DNA of 64,000 bases, taken from JBBQWZ01 sp038210135. Lineage in GTDB: Bacteria > Acidobacteriota > Terriglobia > Bryobacterales > Bryobacteraceae. The translations under genes were made by a program, and so were the position numbers. Shown here piece by piece: positions 1-9,635 of the stretch. The stretch lies in NCBI GenBank assembly GCA_038210135.1, contig JBBQWZ010000008.1, forward strand, positions 1 through 64,000, read 5' to 3'. The stretch's first letter is position 1. Every line of letters starts with the position of its first letter. The notes under the pieces were generated by a model, which worked only from the letters and a program-made list of their open reading frames with translations, did no database searches and was not told where the DNA came from.

Positions 1-1037
<1,037 letters not shown>

Positions 1038-1135
1038 TAAAATTAACTGTGAATATACAGTGAGACACGGCGCTCCGTAAAGTGAGCATGCCGGTCGGTG
1101 AAGCAGCCAGTAGTTTCCCATCGATAATTCAGCGT

Positions 1136-1168
1136 AGCCAGCCGGCGACTAATCCTCGCAGGCTGGCT
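1136..1168 (+). other. Inverted repeat in the 23S-5S spacer (probable processing stem)
   Basis: AGCCAGCC (1136-1143) and GGCTGGCT (1161-1168) are perfect inverted copies around a 17-base loop. The stem can be extended outward by about three pairs including one wobble. It lies between the 23S 3' end and the 5S 5' end, where RNase III-type processing stems are usual. No tRNA gene is present in this spacer. Confidence 0.55.
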
Positions 1169-1190
1169 GCGAAGACTAAGTTTTTATGAC

Positions 1191-1308
1191 TTCTGGGTGA
1201 CCGTAGCGAGAGGGTCCCACCCGTTCCCATCCCGAACACGGTAGTTAAGCCTCTCAGCCCCGATGGTACTGCACGCGCGAGTGTGTGGGAGAGTAGGAAG
1301 TTGCCCGA
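1191..1308 (+). rRNA. rrf: 5S ribosomal RNA
   Basis: The segment carries the conserved 5S core (GGTCCCACCCGTTCCCATCC, then CGAACACGGTAGTTAAGCC) and the 3' arm GTGGGAGAGTAGGAAGTTGCC. Length is about 118 bases, as expected. The 5' and 3' ends pair (TTCTGGGTGA with GTTGCCCGA), so boundaries are good to a few bases. It follows the 23S gene by about 150 bases and is the last gene of the rrn operon. Confidence 0.95.
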
Positions 1309-1341
1309 TTAAACTGGTTCTCCGAAAGGAGAGCAGTCCAT

Positions 1342-1372
1342 AAAGCCCCGGCTTAAACCCCGGGGCTTTTTC
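1342..1372 (+). terminator. Intrinsic terminator of the rrn operon
   Basis: AAAGCCCCGG (1342-1351) pairs perfectly with CCGGGGCTTT (1360-1369) around an 8-base loop. A T-rich run follows (TTTTTCTATTT). It sits about 35 bases after the 5S gene in the same orientation. Confidence 0.93.
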
Positions 1373-1387
1373 TATTTCCGGCGCCCG

Positions 1388-1640
1388 TTGGCTTCCTTTT
1401 GCAAAACTCCGCCATGCCGGTCCGTTGGTATTGCTTTGGTGCGACTCCCCCAGGTCGTTGGCTTCGTTTCGCAAAATCAATCCTGGCGACCTGTTGGCTT
1501 CGTTTTGCAAAAAGAGCCCGAGCGTATCGAGTATCGCTAAGTTACAGATTCTGCGTAGCCCAGGTGATCGCCTTCATCAGCCTGGCTTCGTTTTTCCAGC
1601 AGGGCTTTCGCACCAGATGGCTGCTTCGTTTGGCAACAGC
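1388..1640 (+). repeat. Degenerate short-repeat array, core TTGGCTTCGTTTCGCAAAA
   Basis: This stretch between the rrn terminator and the ADOP gene has no convincing gene. It contains copies of a 19-base core: 1388-1406 (one mismatch block), a degraded copy from 1425, 1458-1476 and 1494-1512, spaced 37, 33 and 36 bases apart. Weaker remnants occur at about 1583 and 1617. The reverse complement of the core (GCGAAACGAAGCCA) recurs five times at 56.0-56.4 kb. Open frames across it only reflect the repeat (peptides such as RNEAN or AKRSQ) and are not called. Confidence 0.75.
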
Positions 1641-1705
1641 CGCGCGGTAAGGGAAGGCCTTGCGACGCCCGATCCGCCTCCAGGCCAATCCTGAATTCGT
1701 AAACG

Positions 1706-4063
1706 CTAGTCCTGCCGAAGCGCGACCATCGGATCGATCCGCGACGCCCGCCAAGCTGGACCAGCGGCGGCTAGCATCGCGATTGCGCCTACCGAGAACA
1801 CGACCATCGCGTAGGTTCCGGCATCCATCGAACTCACACCGTACAGCATCGAGCCGATCAGTCTTGAGACGGCGATCGATAGCCCGACGCCGATGACGAC
1901 TCCCGCGAGCATCAGGATCGCGGCGCGGGACAAAACCAGACCCATGACGTCACCGCGGGCGGCGCCGAGCGCCATCCGGAGGCCCAACTCCGAGGTCCTC
2001 TGGGTGACGACGTAACTCATGACGCCATAGATTCCGGCCATCGCGAGCAGCAGGGCGAGTATCGCGAAAGTTCCCGCGAGGAAGGTCCGGAAACGCGGCG
2101 CGGCAATCGAGGTCGAAACCATCTCTTCCATGGTCGTGAACTTGACTGCCATTTCCGGATTCAAATCGTGGGCTTCGCTGCGGACCGCCGAAATCAAACT
2201 GGACGGCGGTGCCGCACTCCGAACGATGACCTGCAGTTCGTTGGCATGATACGGATGCTGTTCGAGTGGCATGTACAAGGTCGGAAGCGGATCCGAGCCA
2301 GGGGAATCCTGACGGACATCGCCGACCACTCCGACGATGGTCATCGGTTTTGCCGTGAACTGGTCGAGTCCGCAGACGATCTGCCGGCCGATCGGATCCG
2401 CGCCCGCGAACACCTGGCGGACGACGTTCTCGCTGACGATAATGACGCCCGGCGCGTCGAAGCGATCGTTGGGCGTGAAGTCACGTCCGCGCAGCAGCGG
2501 GATTCGCATCGCGGAGAAATAGTTCGGACTGCTGAGCGTCCAGTTTGACTGGGGGCGCTTTTCCCCCTCGCCGGTCGAATGCATGCCGATCACGGCGTAG
2601 CTTCCGTTTGATCCGTACTGCCCAGCGGGCAAGCCCATGGCGGCGGCCGTCGAGGTCACGCCGGGAAGTTGCCCGAGCGAAGGCAGAAGCTTATCCACGA
2701 AGGCACGGCCATTGTCCACATATTGACTCAGTTCCTTGGCCGGGGCGTGGGCGTACATCACCAGTACGTTGTCCTTCTGGAAACCGAGATCAGCGGCATT
2801 GAGTGCAAGGAAGCTGCGAAAGAACAGACCGGCACCGGTCGCGAGCACAAACGAAAGGGCGATTTCCGCGATAACCAGCGAATTGCGGAGTGTCTGCGAT
2901 CCTCCGCGAAGAACGCCGCGCGAACCAAAGTCCGAACGGGAGGCTTGCAGAGCAGGAAGCACGCCGAAGGCGACCGCCGACAAGATCGCCATGCCCATCG
3001 CGAAACCGAGCACGGTGTAATCCAGCCGAATATCGCCGGTTCTGGGGAGGTTCGCGGGCGCGAACTGCAATAAGACGCGCATGCCGAGCCAAGCGAGTAA
3101 GAGCCCGAGCAGACCGCCAAAAACGCCGAGAGTCAGACTCTCGATCACGAGCATCTTAACGATGCGCCCGCGCGAAGCACCTAGCGCCGTGCGTACCGCG
3201 ATCTCGCGGGCGCGGACGGTGGCGCGTGCGAGCAACAGATTCGAGACATTCGCGCAGGCGATCAGCAAAACCAGCAGCACGGCGCCGAGCAACAGGTAGA
3301 GCGTGAACTGAACCGAACCCGTGAGCTGCTCGCGCAGCGGCATAGCGACGAACGTCCGGCCTTGATTCGATTTCGGGTAAGACGCTGTGAGCTGGGCCGC
3401 GAGACTATCAAGGTTGGCTTGGGCCTGGCGCGTGGTGACGCCCGTTTTCAGCTTGGCTAGAGCGCGATAGTTGAAGGCGGTTCGATTCAAATTCTCGGGG
3501 ACGTAGGGTGCGGCGAGCCAGACATCGGCGGTCGCGGGAAAGCGGGGTCCGTCGAGGACGGCGGAGATTTCATACACACGCCCGTCCACTTGGACGGTCT
3601 TGCCGATCGCGTTTTGCGCGGAACCGAAATTACGAGCCGCGAAGGCCTCGGCTATAACCGCTCCGGAGTTTGTTAGCAGTGCGGTTTGCTGGCCGAAGAT
3701 GCCGAAGAACTCTGGATTCACCCAGAACACGCCAGTGAACTCCGCGCGGTCGCGAAGCTGTACGCCGACTTCTCCGCCGTAGTAGACGCTTACCGCATCG
3801 AAGGCTTGGGTGGTGGCGCGTAGGTCCAGGAAGTCGCCGCCGGTCACGCGAGGCGAACTCGCCTGCCGTCCGGCCGTCATCGTGTTCAGGCTGATAATGC
3901 GTTCGGAGTCAGGAAAGCGCAGAGGCTGGAGCAGGACTCCGTTCACGACACTGAAGACAGCGGTACTGATGCCGATGCCGAGGGCGAGTGTGACGATCGC
4001 CATCAAGGCGAACCCCGGATTCCTCAGAACCGCGCGAACGGATTGGATTACTTCGGAGAGCAT
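1706..4063 (-). CDS. ADOP-type ABC transporter permease (MacB/FtsX-like)
   Basis: Predicted inner-membrane permease of 785 residues with the duplicated FtsX/MacB architecture of the acidobacterial duplicated orphan permease family. Order: TM1 near residues 18-40 (GFALMAIVTLALGIGISTAV), a periplasmic MacB-type domain, three TMs around 270-385 (LLLGAVLLVLLIACANVSNL), a second periplasmic domain, and three C-terminal TMs from about 665. The REIAVRTALGASRGRI and SELGLRMALGAARGDV segments are the two copies of the cytoplasmic coupling motif. The start at 4063 is chosen because MLSEVIQSVRAVLRNPGF is the usual family N-terminus and a GAGGTGG ribosome site lies just upstream; an in-frame extension to 4228 looks non-coding. 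No ATPase gene is adjacent, as is normal for these orphan permeases. The substrate is unknown. Confidence 0.93.
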   Translation of the reverse strand: MLSEVIQSVRAVLRNPGFALMAIVTLALGIGISTAVFSVVNGVLLQPLRFPDSERIISLNTMTAGRQASSPRVTGGDFLDLRATTQAFDAVSVYYGGEVGVQLRDRAEFTGVFWVNPEFFGIFGQQTALLTNSGAVIAEAFAARNFGSAQNAIGKTVQVDGRVYEISAVLDGPRFPATADVWLAAPYVPENLNRTAFNYRALAKLKTGVTTRQAQANLDSLAAQLTASYPKSNQGRTFVAMPLREQLTGSVQFTLYLLLGAVLLVLLIACANVSNLLLARATVRAREIAVRTALGASRGRIVKMLVIESLTLGVFGGLLGLLLAWLGMRVLLQFAPANLPRTGDIRLDYTVLGFAMGMAILSAVAFGVLPALQASRSDFGSRGVLRGGSQTLRNSLVIAEIALSFVLATGAGLFFRSFLALNAADLGFQKDNVLVMYAHAPAKELSQYVDNGRAFVDKLLPSLGQLPGVTSTAAAMGLPAGQYGSNGSYAVIGMHSTGEGEKRPQSNWTLSSPNYFSAMRIPLLRGRDFTPNDRFDAPGVIIVSENVVRQVFAGADPIGRQIVCGLDQFTAKPMTIVGVVGDVRQDSPGSDPLPTLYMPLEQHPYHANELQVIVRSAAPPSSLISAVRSEAHDLNPEMAVKFTTMEEMVSTSIAAPRFRTFLAGTFAILALLLAMAGIYGVMSYVVTQRTSELGLRMALGAARGDVMGLVLSRAAILMLAGVVIGVGLSIAVSRLIGSMLYGVSSMDAGTYAMVVFSVGAIAMLAAAGPAWRASRIDPMVALRQD

Positions 4064-4303
4064 GAACAGACCACCTCGCTTTGAAGAGGGCGATGGGAAT
4101 CTCCCGCCTTGGAATCGCCCATACGATTGAGTATCGTCCGACGCGGCTCCGGTTACGCAAGCGTTGGACTTCCAGAGACTGGATCGCGAACACGGCCGCG
4201 GCCCTTTGTCCGAACTATTGCTTCTCAATCACCCCTTTTTCCCCCTCTTCCATGCGGAAAACCGTTCCCCGATTTGGCACGGCTGCCGCAGTTCGTCAGT
4301 GGG

Positions 4304-5347
4304 TTAATGGCCGGCTTCGATTCGGGCTTCCGCCAACTGGTCCGCGGCCACGTTGGTCGGAATTCTCTTCAATCTGGCTGCCCGAACAACCGAGGCGACG
4401 GTGTCGAAGATGCCGCGCACTCGCGATTCAAGGGCATCGAGCGTCCATCCATGCAGTCCGACGCCGGCAGTCATCACTCCGCCAGCGTTTAGAACATAGT
4501 CGGGTATGTAGAGGATTCCCAGGGTCGCCAACGTTTCGCCATGACGATCTTCGAGCAGCTGATTGTTGGCTGCTCCGGCGACGATTTTTGCGCGCAGCTC
4601 GGGAATGGTCTGATCGTTCACGCCGCCGCCCAGCGCGCACGGCGCGAAGATGTCGGCATCGGCGGCGTGGATGCACGAGGGGTCGGCGACTTCGGCGTTC
4701 CAGGTCTCGACAGCGCGTCGGACCCGCTCCGGGTCGACGTCGGCGACGATCAGATGAGCTCCGGCTTTGAAAAGGTGTTGGCCGAGGCCCATGCCGACGT
4801 TGCCAAGGCCTTGTAGCGCGACTCGGCGATCACGAAGATCGCTGGTTCCCCAACATTCCTTCGCGGCCGCTTCGATCCCGCGAAACACTCCGAGGGCGGT
4901 CCAGGGGGAAGGATCGCCGGCTCCGTGTCCAGTGCGGCCGCCGACCCATCTTGTTTCGCGCGCGACGAACTCCATGTCGGCGGCGGTGGTTCCGACGTCC
5001 TCTCCGGTGGAGAAACGACCGCCAAGTCGCTCGACGAATCGGCCATGCGCGCGAAACAAAAGCTCGCGATCGAAGCCGCCGCCAGGTGCGATAATCACGG
5101 CTTTTCCGCCACCGACGGATAGGCCGGCGATTGCGTTCTTGAAGGTCATGGCGCGAGACAGGCGTAAAGCGTCCGTGAGCGCGGCGTCCTCGTTCAAGTA
5201 CGGAAGAACGCGCGTGCCGCCGATCGCCGGACCGAGTCTGGTGCTATGGATCGCGATGATCGCGCGGTAATTGGCGCCGGGATCCTGGCAATAGATGACT
5301 TGTTCATGGCCGGTCGCGGCGATGCGGTCGAATAAGGGAATGGGCAT
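4304..5347 (-). CDS. Leucine/Phe/Val/Glu dehydrogenase family protein (leucine-dehydrogenase-like)
   Basis: Cytosolic NAD-dependent amino-acid dehydrogenase of 347 residues, the usual length for leucine dehydrogenases (about 350-365), which deaminate branched-chain amino acids to 2-oxoacids. The N-terminal dimerisation/substrate domain has PAIGGTRV (40-47) and MTFKNAIAGLSVGGGKAV (67-84), with K70 and K82 in the places of the substrate-binding and catalytic lysines. FSTGEDVGT (112-120) follows. The Rossmann domain has GLGNVG at 180-185, and GAANNQL lies further on. The start at 5347 (MPIPLFDRI) gives the family-like N-terminus; an 11-codon extension to 5380 is possible. Leucine is favoured over phenylalanine or valine only by overall similarity. 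The 240 bases between this gene and the ADOP start hold nothing recognisable. Confidence 0.88.
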   Translation of the reverse strand: MPIPLFDRIAATGHEQVIYCQDPGANYRAIIAIHSTRLGPAIGGTRVLPYLNEDAALTDALRLSRAMTFKNAIAGLSVGGGKAVIIAPGGGFDRELLFRAHGRFVERLGGRFSTGEDVGTTAADMEFVARETRWVGGRTGHGAGDPSPWTALGVFRGIEAAAKECWGTSDLRDRRVALQGLGNVGMGLGQHLFKAGAHLIVADVDPERVRRAVETWNAEVADPSCIHAADADIFAPCALGGGVNDQTIPELRAKIVAGAANNQLLEDRHGETLATLGILYIPDYVLNAGGVMTAGVGLHGWTLDALESRVRGIFDTVASVVRAARLKRIPTNVAADQLAEARIEAGH

Positions 5348-5433
5348 CCTGAATAGACGAATGCTACCGCGATCCGGCACCCTGGCCGCGTTCCAGAAAA
5401 TGCCTGCACGGGCGCGCGGAACGCGGCGTCCGA

Positions 5434-5637
5434 GTGGATTGTTCCATCGAGAGCAGTTCGATTCTTCCTTCCCTGCATCGGGCGGAGAATGGACTGCCTC
5501 CGCAAATGCAGTCGCGGCAGATTCGGTCGGCGTCGACGATTCCGTTCGAGCAGCGTGTACTGCTGTCGGCCTTCGACGATCCGGTGAGCCAGCATCATCT
5601 GGACGTGTACATTACCGCGCGGAAGGTCGCGCAATGA
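5434..5637 (+). CDS. Possible small protein of unknown function (67 aa)
   Basis: A GTG-started frame of 67 codons lies in the otherwise gene-free 365-base gap between two minus-strand genes. Its second half has G/C-rich third codon positions like real genes here and a plausible soluble composition (FEQRVLLSAFDDPVSQHHLD). No strong ribosome site precedes it and no family is recognised. A hairpin that could act as its terminator lies 14 bases after the stop. It may equally be chance. Confidence 0.33.
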   Translation: MDCSIESSSILPSLHRAENGLPPQMQSRQIRSASTIPFEQRVLLSAFDDPVSQHHLDVYITARKVAQ

Positions 5638-5650
5638 GCTTTGGAATGCA

Positions 5651-5691
5651 AACTCCGCGCGGCGACCTGTTAAGGGCCGACGCGCGGAGTT
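5651..5691. terminator. Long hairpin between convergent frames, possible terminator
   Basis: AACTCCGCGCG (5651-5661) and CGCGCGGAGTT (5681-5691) form a perfect 11-bp stem with a 19-base loop. It lies just after the stop of the minus-strand secreted-protein gene (5713) and after the possible plus-strand small frame. There is no real T-run on either side, so termination is probable rather than certain. Confidence 0.5.
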
Positions 5692-5712
5692 AGGTTCGGA
5701 GGCTAGCTACTC

Positions 5713-6375
5713 TTAGCGGATGCCAAAGTGCAGACTGAACAGGATCCGGTCGGAGTGCAGGTCGCGCCATGCCCAGTACTCGTCCTGGAGATACGGGTCA
5801 CAGCCGTCCCAGCCCACGTATTCCATGTTCCGGTCGGCGAGAAAGACCTGGAAGGCCCGGTCTTCGCCGACGGACCAATAACGGCCCGGGTAGCGCGAGA
5901 CGTAATAGCCGCGGCTTATCGGTGCCACGTAGCGGACATGATCGTCGCGATCATAGCCGCGATTTTCGAAGCGACGATCGTAGTCGCGATGTTCGAAGCG
6001 GCGATCGTAGTCGCGACGATCGACTCCGCGATCGTTGTCGCGATGTTCGAATCCGCGGCTCGCATAGGCGTTCCGGTTTCCCTCATAGCGGGGAGCGCTG
6101 GCGACCGGCGCGCGGTTCTGGAACGAGCTGCGTTCGTCGCGGGCGAAATTGTTGTTACGAACTTCGCCGCGATTCTGGTTTCCGCCGGAGCGGTTTTCGA
6201 AGGACTGCGGAACCTGTCCGCCAGCCGGGCGCCCTTGGTTTTGATAATGACCCTCGTTAGCGTTCCTCGAGTTGTCCTGGTCATTACGGTTTCGAACCTG
6301 CGCGGCGAGCGGCGTCAACAACGCGGCTCCGAGCAGGAGCGTTTGCATCGTACGGTTCTTCAAGTTAGCGGACAT
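5713..6375 (-). CDS. Secreted Asn/Arg/Asp/Tyr-rich protein of unknown function
   Basis: A 220-residue exported protein. The start at 6375 is preceded by an AAGGAGGA ribosome site and gives a signal peptide (MSANLKNRTMQTLLLGAALLTPLAAQ) of about 26 residues. The mature part is polar and low in complexity: an Asn/Gln/Arg-rich stretch (about 27-100), then near-repeats of the type RRDYDRRFEHRDYDRRF (about 118-148). A more ordered C-terminal segment of about 70 residues (YWSVGEDRAFQVFLADRNMEYVGWDGCDPYLQDEYW) follows. The repeated DNA (CGATCGTAGTCGCGATG) shows recent expansion of the charged region. The family is not recognised; the composition suggests an envelope or extracellular protein that binds polyanions or metals, which is inference. 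Confidence 0.8.
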   Translation of the reverse strand: MSANLKNRTMQTLLLGAALLTPLAAQVRNRNDQDNSRNANEGHYQNQGRPAGGQVPQSFENRSGGNQNRGEVRNNNFARDERSSFQNRAPVASAPRYEGNRNAYASRGFEHRDNDRGVDRRDYDRRFEHRDYDRRFENRGYDRDDHVRYVAPISRGYYVSRYPGRYWSVGEDRAFQVFLADRNMEYVGWDGCDPYLQDEYWAWRDLHSDRILFSLHFGIR

Positions 6376-6533
6376 CTTCGTGTCCTCCTTCTGGCTATTA
6401 GAACGATCTCGATGGGCCTCGGTTGCAACTCTGTGGTCCAAAACCACGTGAATTTCCTGTCATCTTAAATCGCTAAAAAGAGTGCAAATGGGCTGAAAAA
6501 CACCACTTGGCTGGTTTCAAGCGGTGTGGTTTG

Positions 6534-6983
6534 TTAAGGGCAAACAGCGAGCTTCATGCGCAGGTCTACGCGATCGATGCCGGGAGCAAATCCGTCGCGG
6601 ACGAGGCCCGCGGGTTTGAAGCCTTGCTTCTCAAAAAACGGGGCTGTGTTTGAAGGCGCGGCGAGAAATACCAATTGAGCGGAGTCCAGCTTGGAGACTT
6701 CGCGAATGCAATAGAGGAGCAGGAATCGCCCCAAGCCCAGCTTTTGGGAATCGCGGCGAATCATAGGCCAACGGATGGTCGCGCTCGCGTGTTCCGGTTC
6801 GAGGGAGTAGCCGCCGCATCCGACGACAGAATCGTCGTGCTCCATGACGAGGTAGGTTCCTTCGAGATTGGCAAGAAACGACGCGAACTCGGCGCGGTGG
6901 GGAGCGTGGAGGACGTCGGCGTTCGAATCGAAGACGGCGAGGCAAGCGTCACGGTCGGTGGGCGCGAAGGGCCGGATGTCCAT
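6534..6983 (-). CDS. GNAT family N-acetyltransferase
   Basis: A 149-residue acetyltransferase of the GCN5-related fold, using acetyl-CoA on an unknown amine. MDIRPFAPTDRDACLAVFDSN is the typical beta1-alpha1 start. The acetyl-CoA pyrophosphate-binding loop QKLGLGRF is at residues 80-87, and the C-terminal NTAPFFEKQGF segment (112-122) is the usual beta6-alpha4 region. The start at 6983 is chosen for this N-terminus; an in-frame extension to 7151 would overlap truA and reads as non-coding. It is divergent from truA, with about 160 bases between them that hold an intergenic repeat. Confidence 0.88.
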   Translation of the reverse strand: MDIRPFAPTDRDACLAVFDSNADVLHAPHRAEFASFLANLEGTYLVMEHDDSVVGCGGYSLEPEHASATIRWPMIRRDSQKLGLGRFLLLYCIREVSKLDSAQLVFLAAPSNTAPFFEKQGFKPAGLVRDGFAPGIDRVDLRMKLAVCP

Positions 6984-7052
6984 GGGTTCAGTCTTGCGGA
7001 TTGTGGCTGACGACGCAAACGCGGTTGTCTGTGGTGATGCTTGTAGTCGGGA

Positions 7053-7105
7053 AGCGCTTACTGCGCGGCACTTCGTGCCGCTTCGTGCGCGCCTCGACGC
7101 ATTCG
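7053..7105 (+). repeat. Intergenic hairpin repeat, copy 1 (AGCRCTTACTGCG ... CGCTTCGTGCGC)
   Basis: This copy reads AGCGCTTACTGCG, a 13-base variable centre, then CGCTTCGTGCGCGCCTCGA. The centre forms a perfect hairpin (CGGCAC-TTC-GTGCCG). Related copies lie at 10391 and 60263 in the same orientation, all outside genes. Here it lies between the divergent GNAT and truA genes. Confidence 0.7.
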
Positions 7106-7145
7106 AACTGCGGTCGCGGATAATGAGGAGTCCTTCTTTCATCTC

Positions 7146-7898
7146 ATGCAAGCTTTCAAGTTCGTTCTCGAATACGATGGTTCAAAGTTTTCCGGCTGGC
7201 AATCGCAGCTCAACGCGCGCAGCGTCCAAGGCGAGTTGCAGCGCGTTGCGCGCGAATTGATTGGCGACGGCATCGAGATTCAGGGCGCGGGCCGGACAGA
7301 CGCCGGGGTGCACGCGCTCGGTCAGGTGGCGCACATGAAACTGAAGGACTCGCGCAAGAAGTTCCGGCCGGAGCAGTTGCTGCGCGATTTCAACGACGCG
7401 CTTCCGGCTTCAATTGCGCTGCTCGAATGCACCGAGGTTCCGATCCGCTTTCACGCCCGTCATGATGCGACCAGCCGGGCCTACTTCTATCAAATTTCGA
7501 CGCGCAAGACAGCGTTGTCGAAGAAGTACGTTTGGTGGATCAAGGAAAAGCTGGACGTCAAGAGCATGCAGGAGTGCGCGGCTCTAATCGCGGGCCGGCA
7601 CGACTTCATTTGCTTTCGCGCAGCCGATCCGTCGCGGCCAGATGAGCCGACGACGGTGGTGGTGGAGTCCGCCGAGGTCGGGGTAGACGATCATCTGATC
7701 GTGTTCCGGATTGAGGCTTCGCATTTTCTCTGGAAGATGGTCCGGCGGTTGACGGGCACACTGGTAAAGGTCGGCAAGGGCGAGGTCAGCGTGGACCAGT
7801 TCAAGGTTCTGCTGGCTGGGCGCGCGTCCCCGAAATTGGATGTGGCGGCGTGGACGGCACCGTCGTCGGGCTTGTTCCTCGAAGCGGTCCGCTACTAG
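7146..7898 (+). CDS. truA: tRNA pseudouridine(38-40) synthase TruA
   Basis: Cytosolic enzyme of 250 residues, the normal length, which converts uridines 38-40 of the tRNA anticodon arm to pseudouridine. The N-terminal strand FKFVLEYDGSKFSGWQ (4-19) is typical. The catalytic motif GRTDAGVHA (49-57) contains the essential aspartate D52. The C-terminal half has SRAYFYQI, HDFICFRA and FLWKMVRRLTGTL in family order. The ATG at 7146 gives the expected N-terminus. It stands alone, with a divergent acetyltransferase upstream and a secreted esterase gene 51 bases downstream. Confidence 0.97.
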   Translation: MQAFKFVLEYDGSKFSGWQSQLNARSVQGELQRVARELIGDGIEIQGAGRTDAGVHALGQVAHMKLKDSRKKFRPEQLLRDFNDALPASIALLECTEVPIRFHARHDATSRAYFYQISTRKTALSKKYVWWIKEKLDVKSMQECAALIAGRHDFICFRAADPSRPDEPTTVVVESAEVGVDDHLIVFRIEASHFLWKMVRRLTGTLVKVGKGEVSVDQFKVLLAGRASPKLDVAAWTAPSSGLFLEAVRY

Positions 7899-7949
7899 TC
7901 TCCCGGCGGGGCTCGAGCATCCAGCGATTCGCTTGTATGCTTGCATGTA

Positions 7950-9599
7950 ATGCTCCCACGTTTAGTTTTGTTTGGATTCTGTGCGGTGATGGCATTCGCG
8001 CAGGACATCGGCGTTGGCTACGTCGAGGACGTCCAACTCCCGGCGGGTGCGGTTCGATCGTACCCGGTCAAGTTGCAGGCGGGCGATTATCTACAACTTG
8101 GCGTAAAGACGCTGCTGGGTCCGGTGACGCTGAACGTCTTTGCTCCGGATGGCACGCGGATGAAAACGGCTTCGGCGACGCCGCCAGGTAAGCTTGTGAT
8201 CTCGCTGCTCGCGGAGCCTGCGGGAACCTATCGCGTCGAATTGATCGCGCCGCAGCCTTCCACACTTCACTTCGAAGTGGAACGGCTGGAGGCGATCGAC
8301 CAGCGGTTGAACAACCGGACTGCGCCGGAAGCGTTCACGAGTTCCAAGATTAAGGCCATCCGCGAGGCGAAGGATAAGACGGCTGCGGTGGGGGCGTTTT
8401 GGAAGCAAGTGCAGGCGGTCGGCACTCCGCTGACCGAACCGATCGACGGCGACGCCAGGAATCTCCTCACGACATTTGTGTGGCGCGCGACGCGGGAAAC
8501 GCGCAACGCTCTCGTGATCTGGAATCCGTTCTGGACTGCGCGCATGAACGATTTCAGGATGACGAATATCGAAGGCACCGACGTCTGGTACCGAACGCTG
8601 CGGATTCCGCGAGGGGCTCGATTCACCTACCAGCTTTCGATTAACGATCCGATGCGCACGGATCCGTCGGCTGCGCCGGAGCGGCTTGCGACCTCGATTG
8701 CGGATCCGTTCAATGCGAAACAACGCTTCGGATCCTCGATCGCGGAACTACCCGGCGCCGCGCCATACACGTGGTCCACGCCCCGCGCCGGTGTTCCGAA
8801 CGGAACGATTTCAAAGCATAGCTTCACGAGTTCGATTCTGAAAAACTCGCGGAATATCTCGGTGTACATCCCGGTTGGCTATTCGCCGCAATCGAAGCCG
8901 TATGGCTTGTTGATCGTTTTCGATGCGGAGGCGTATCTGCGCGCCGACCAGGTTCCGTCGGATGTGATCCTCGACAATCTGATCGCAGCGGGCCGGATCG
9001 CTCCACAGGTGATGGTGTTGATTTCCAATCCGAGTCAGCAGGTTCGCGGATTGGAGCTTCCTTGCAATGCCGACTACGCGGAGTTCCTGCACGGCGAATT
9101 GGTGCCGTGGGTTCGCGCGAACTGGAATGTGACGCGCGATCCGCATCAGGTGACGGTGGCGGGTTCGAGCTACGGCGGACTGGCTTCGGCGTGGGTAGCT
9201 TACCGGCATCCGGAGACTTTCGGCAACGTGCTTTCGCAGTCGGGATCGTACTGGTGGAGTCCGCGAGGCGATCCGGCGCATCCGGAAAAAACGGAAGAAG
9301 GCGCGGAGTCGGGCTGGCTGCCACGTTTGTACATGGAGAGCGAGAAGCTTGACGTTCGTTTCTATCTCGACGCGGGGTTGTTTGAAGTGGACTTGTCGGG
9401 AAGCGGAGGGTCGATCCTGGTTCCGAATCGGGCGATGCGGGATCTGCTTCGGGCAAAAGGATACGAGGTCCACTACCAGGAATTCACCGGCGGCCATGAT
9501 TATTTGAGTTGGCACGAGACGCTGGCGGACGGACTGTTGGCGCTGCTGGGCAATCAGGCTCCGGCTTTCAGTGGGAGTGACGCGGCCCGGGTAAACTGA
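7950..9599 (+). CDS. Secreted enterochelin-esterase-like (Fes/esterase D) alpha/beta hydrolase
   Basis: Exported protein of 549 residues with a clear signal peptide (MLPRLVLFGFCAVMAFAQ). Residues about 20-110 look like a pre-peptidase/beta-sandwich domain (AGDYLQLGVKTLLGPVTLNVFAPDG). About 150-280 form an E-set/CBM48-like domain as in Fes-type esterases (FVWRATRETRNALVIWNPFW). From about 285 the putative esterase domain begins. The nucleophile elbow is G405-S-S407-Y-G409, and the C-terminal GGHDYLSWHE supplies the likely catalytic histidine. The start is the ATG at 7950; an in-frame TTG lies 9 bases upstream. Fes-like enzymes cleave ferric-siderophore esters, but this subgroup also includes feruloyl and other esterases, so the substrate is not assigned. 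Confidence 0.87.
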   Translation: MLPRLVLFGFCAVMAFAQDIGVGYVEDVQLPAGAVRSYPVKLQAGDYLQLGVKTLLGPVTLNVFAPDGTRMKTASATPPGKLVISLLAEPAGTYRVELIAPQPSTLHFEVERLEAIDQRLNNRTAPEAFTSSKIKAIREAKDKTAAVGAFWKQVQAVGTPLTEPIDGDARNLLTTFVWRATRETRNALVIWNPFWTARMNDFRMTNIEGTDVWYRTLRIPRGARFTYQLSINDPMRTDPSAAPERLATSIADPFNAKQRFGSSIAELPGAAPYTWSTPRAGVPNGTISKHSFTSSILKNSRNISVYIPVGYSPQSKPYGLLIVFDAEAYLRADQVPSDVILDNLIAAGRIAPQVMVLISNPSQQVRGLELPCNADYAEFLHGELVPWVRANWNVTRDPHQVTVAGSSYGGLASAWVAYRHPETFGNVLSQSGSYWWSPRGDPAHPEKTEEGAESGWLPRLYMESEKLDVRFYLDAGLFEVDLSGSGGSILVPNRAMRDLLRAKGYEVHYQEFTGGHDYLSWHETLADGLLALLGNQAPAFSGSDAARVN

Positions 9600-9635
9600 T
9601 GAGTTTTGGCCGGACCACTTCGCGGGTACGTCCGC

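Noticed and set aside
1388..1520. Regularly spaced repeats that could suggest a CRISPR array
   Set aside because: Units are only about 19 bases, degenerate, with spacers of about 15-17 bases, and no cas genes are nearby. The same core occurs elsewhere as a dispersed repeat.
5728..6468. 246-codon plus-strand frame opposite the secreted charged protein
   Set aside because: It is the shadow of the minus-strand gene, which has a ribosome site, signal peptide and sensible composition.
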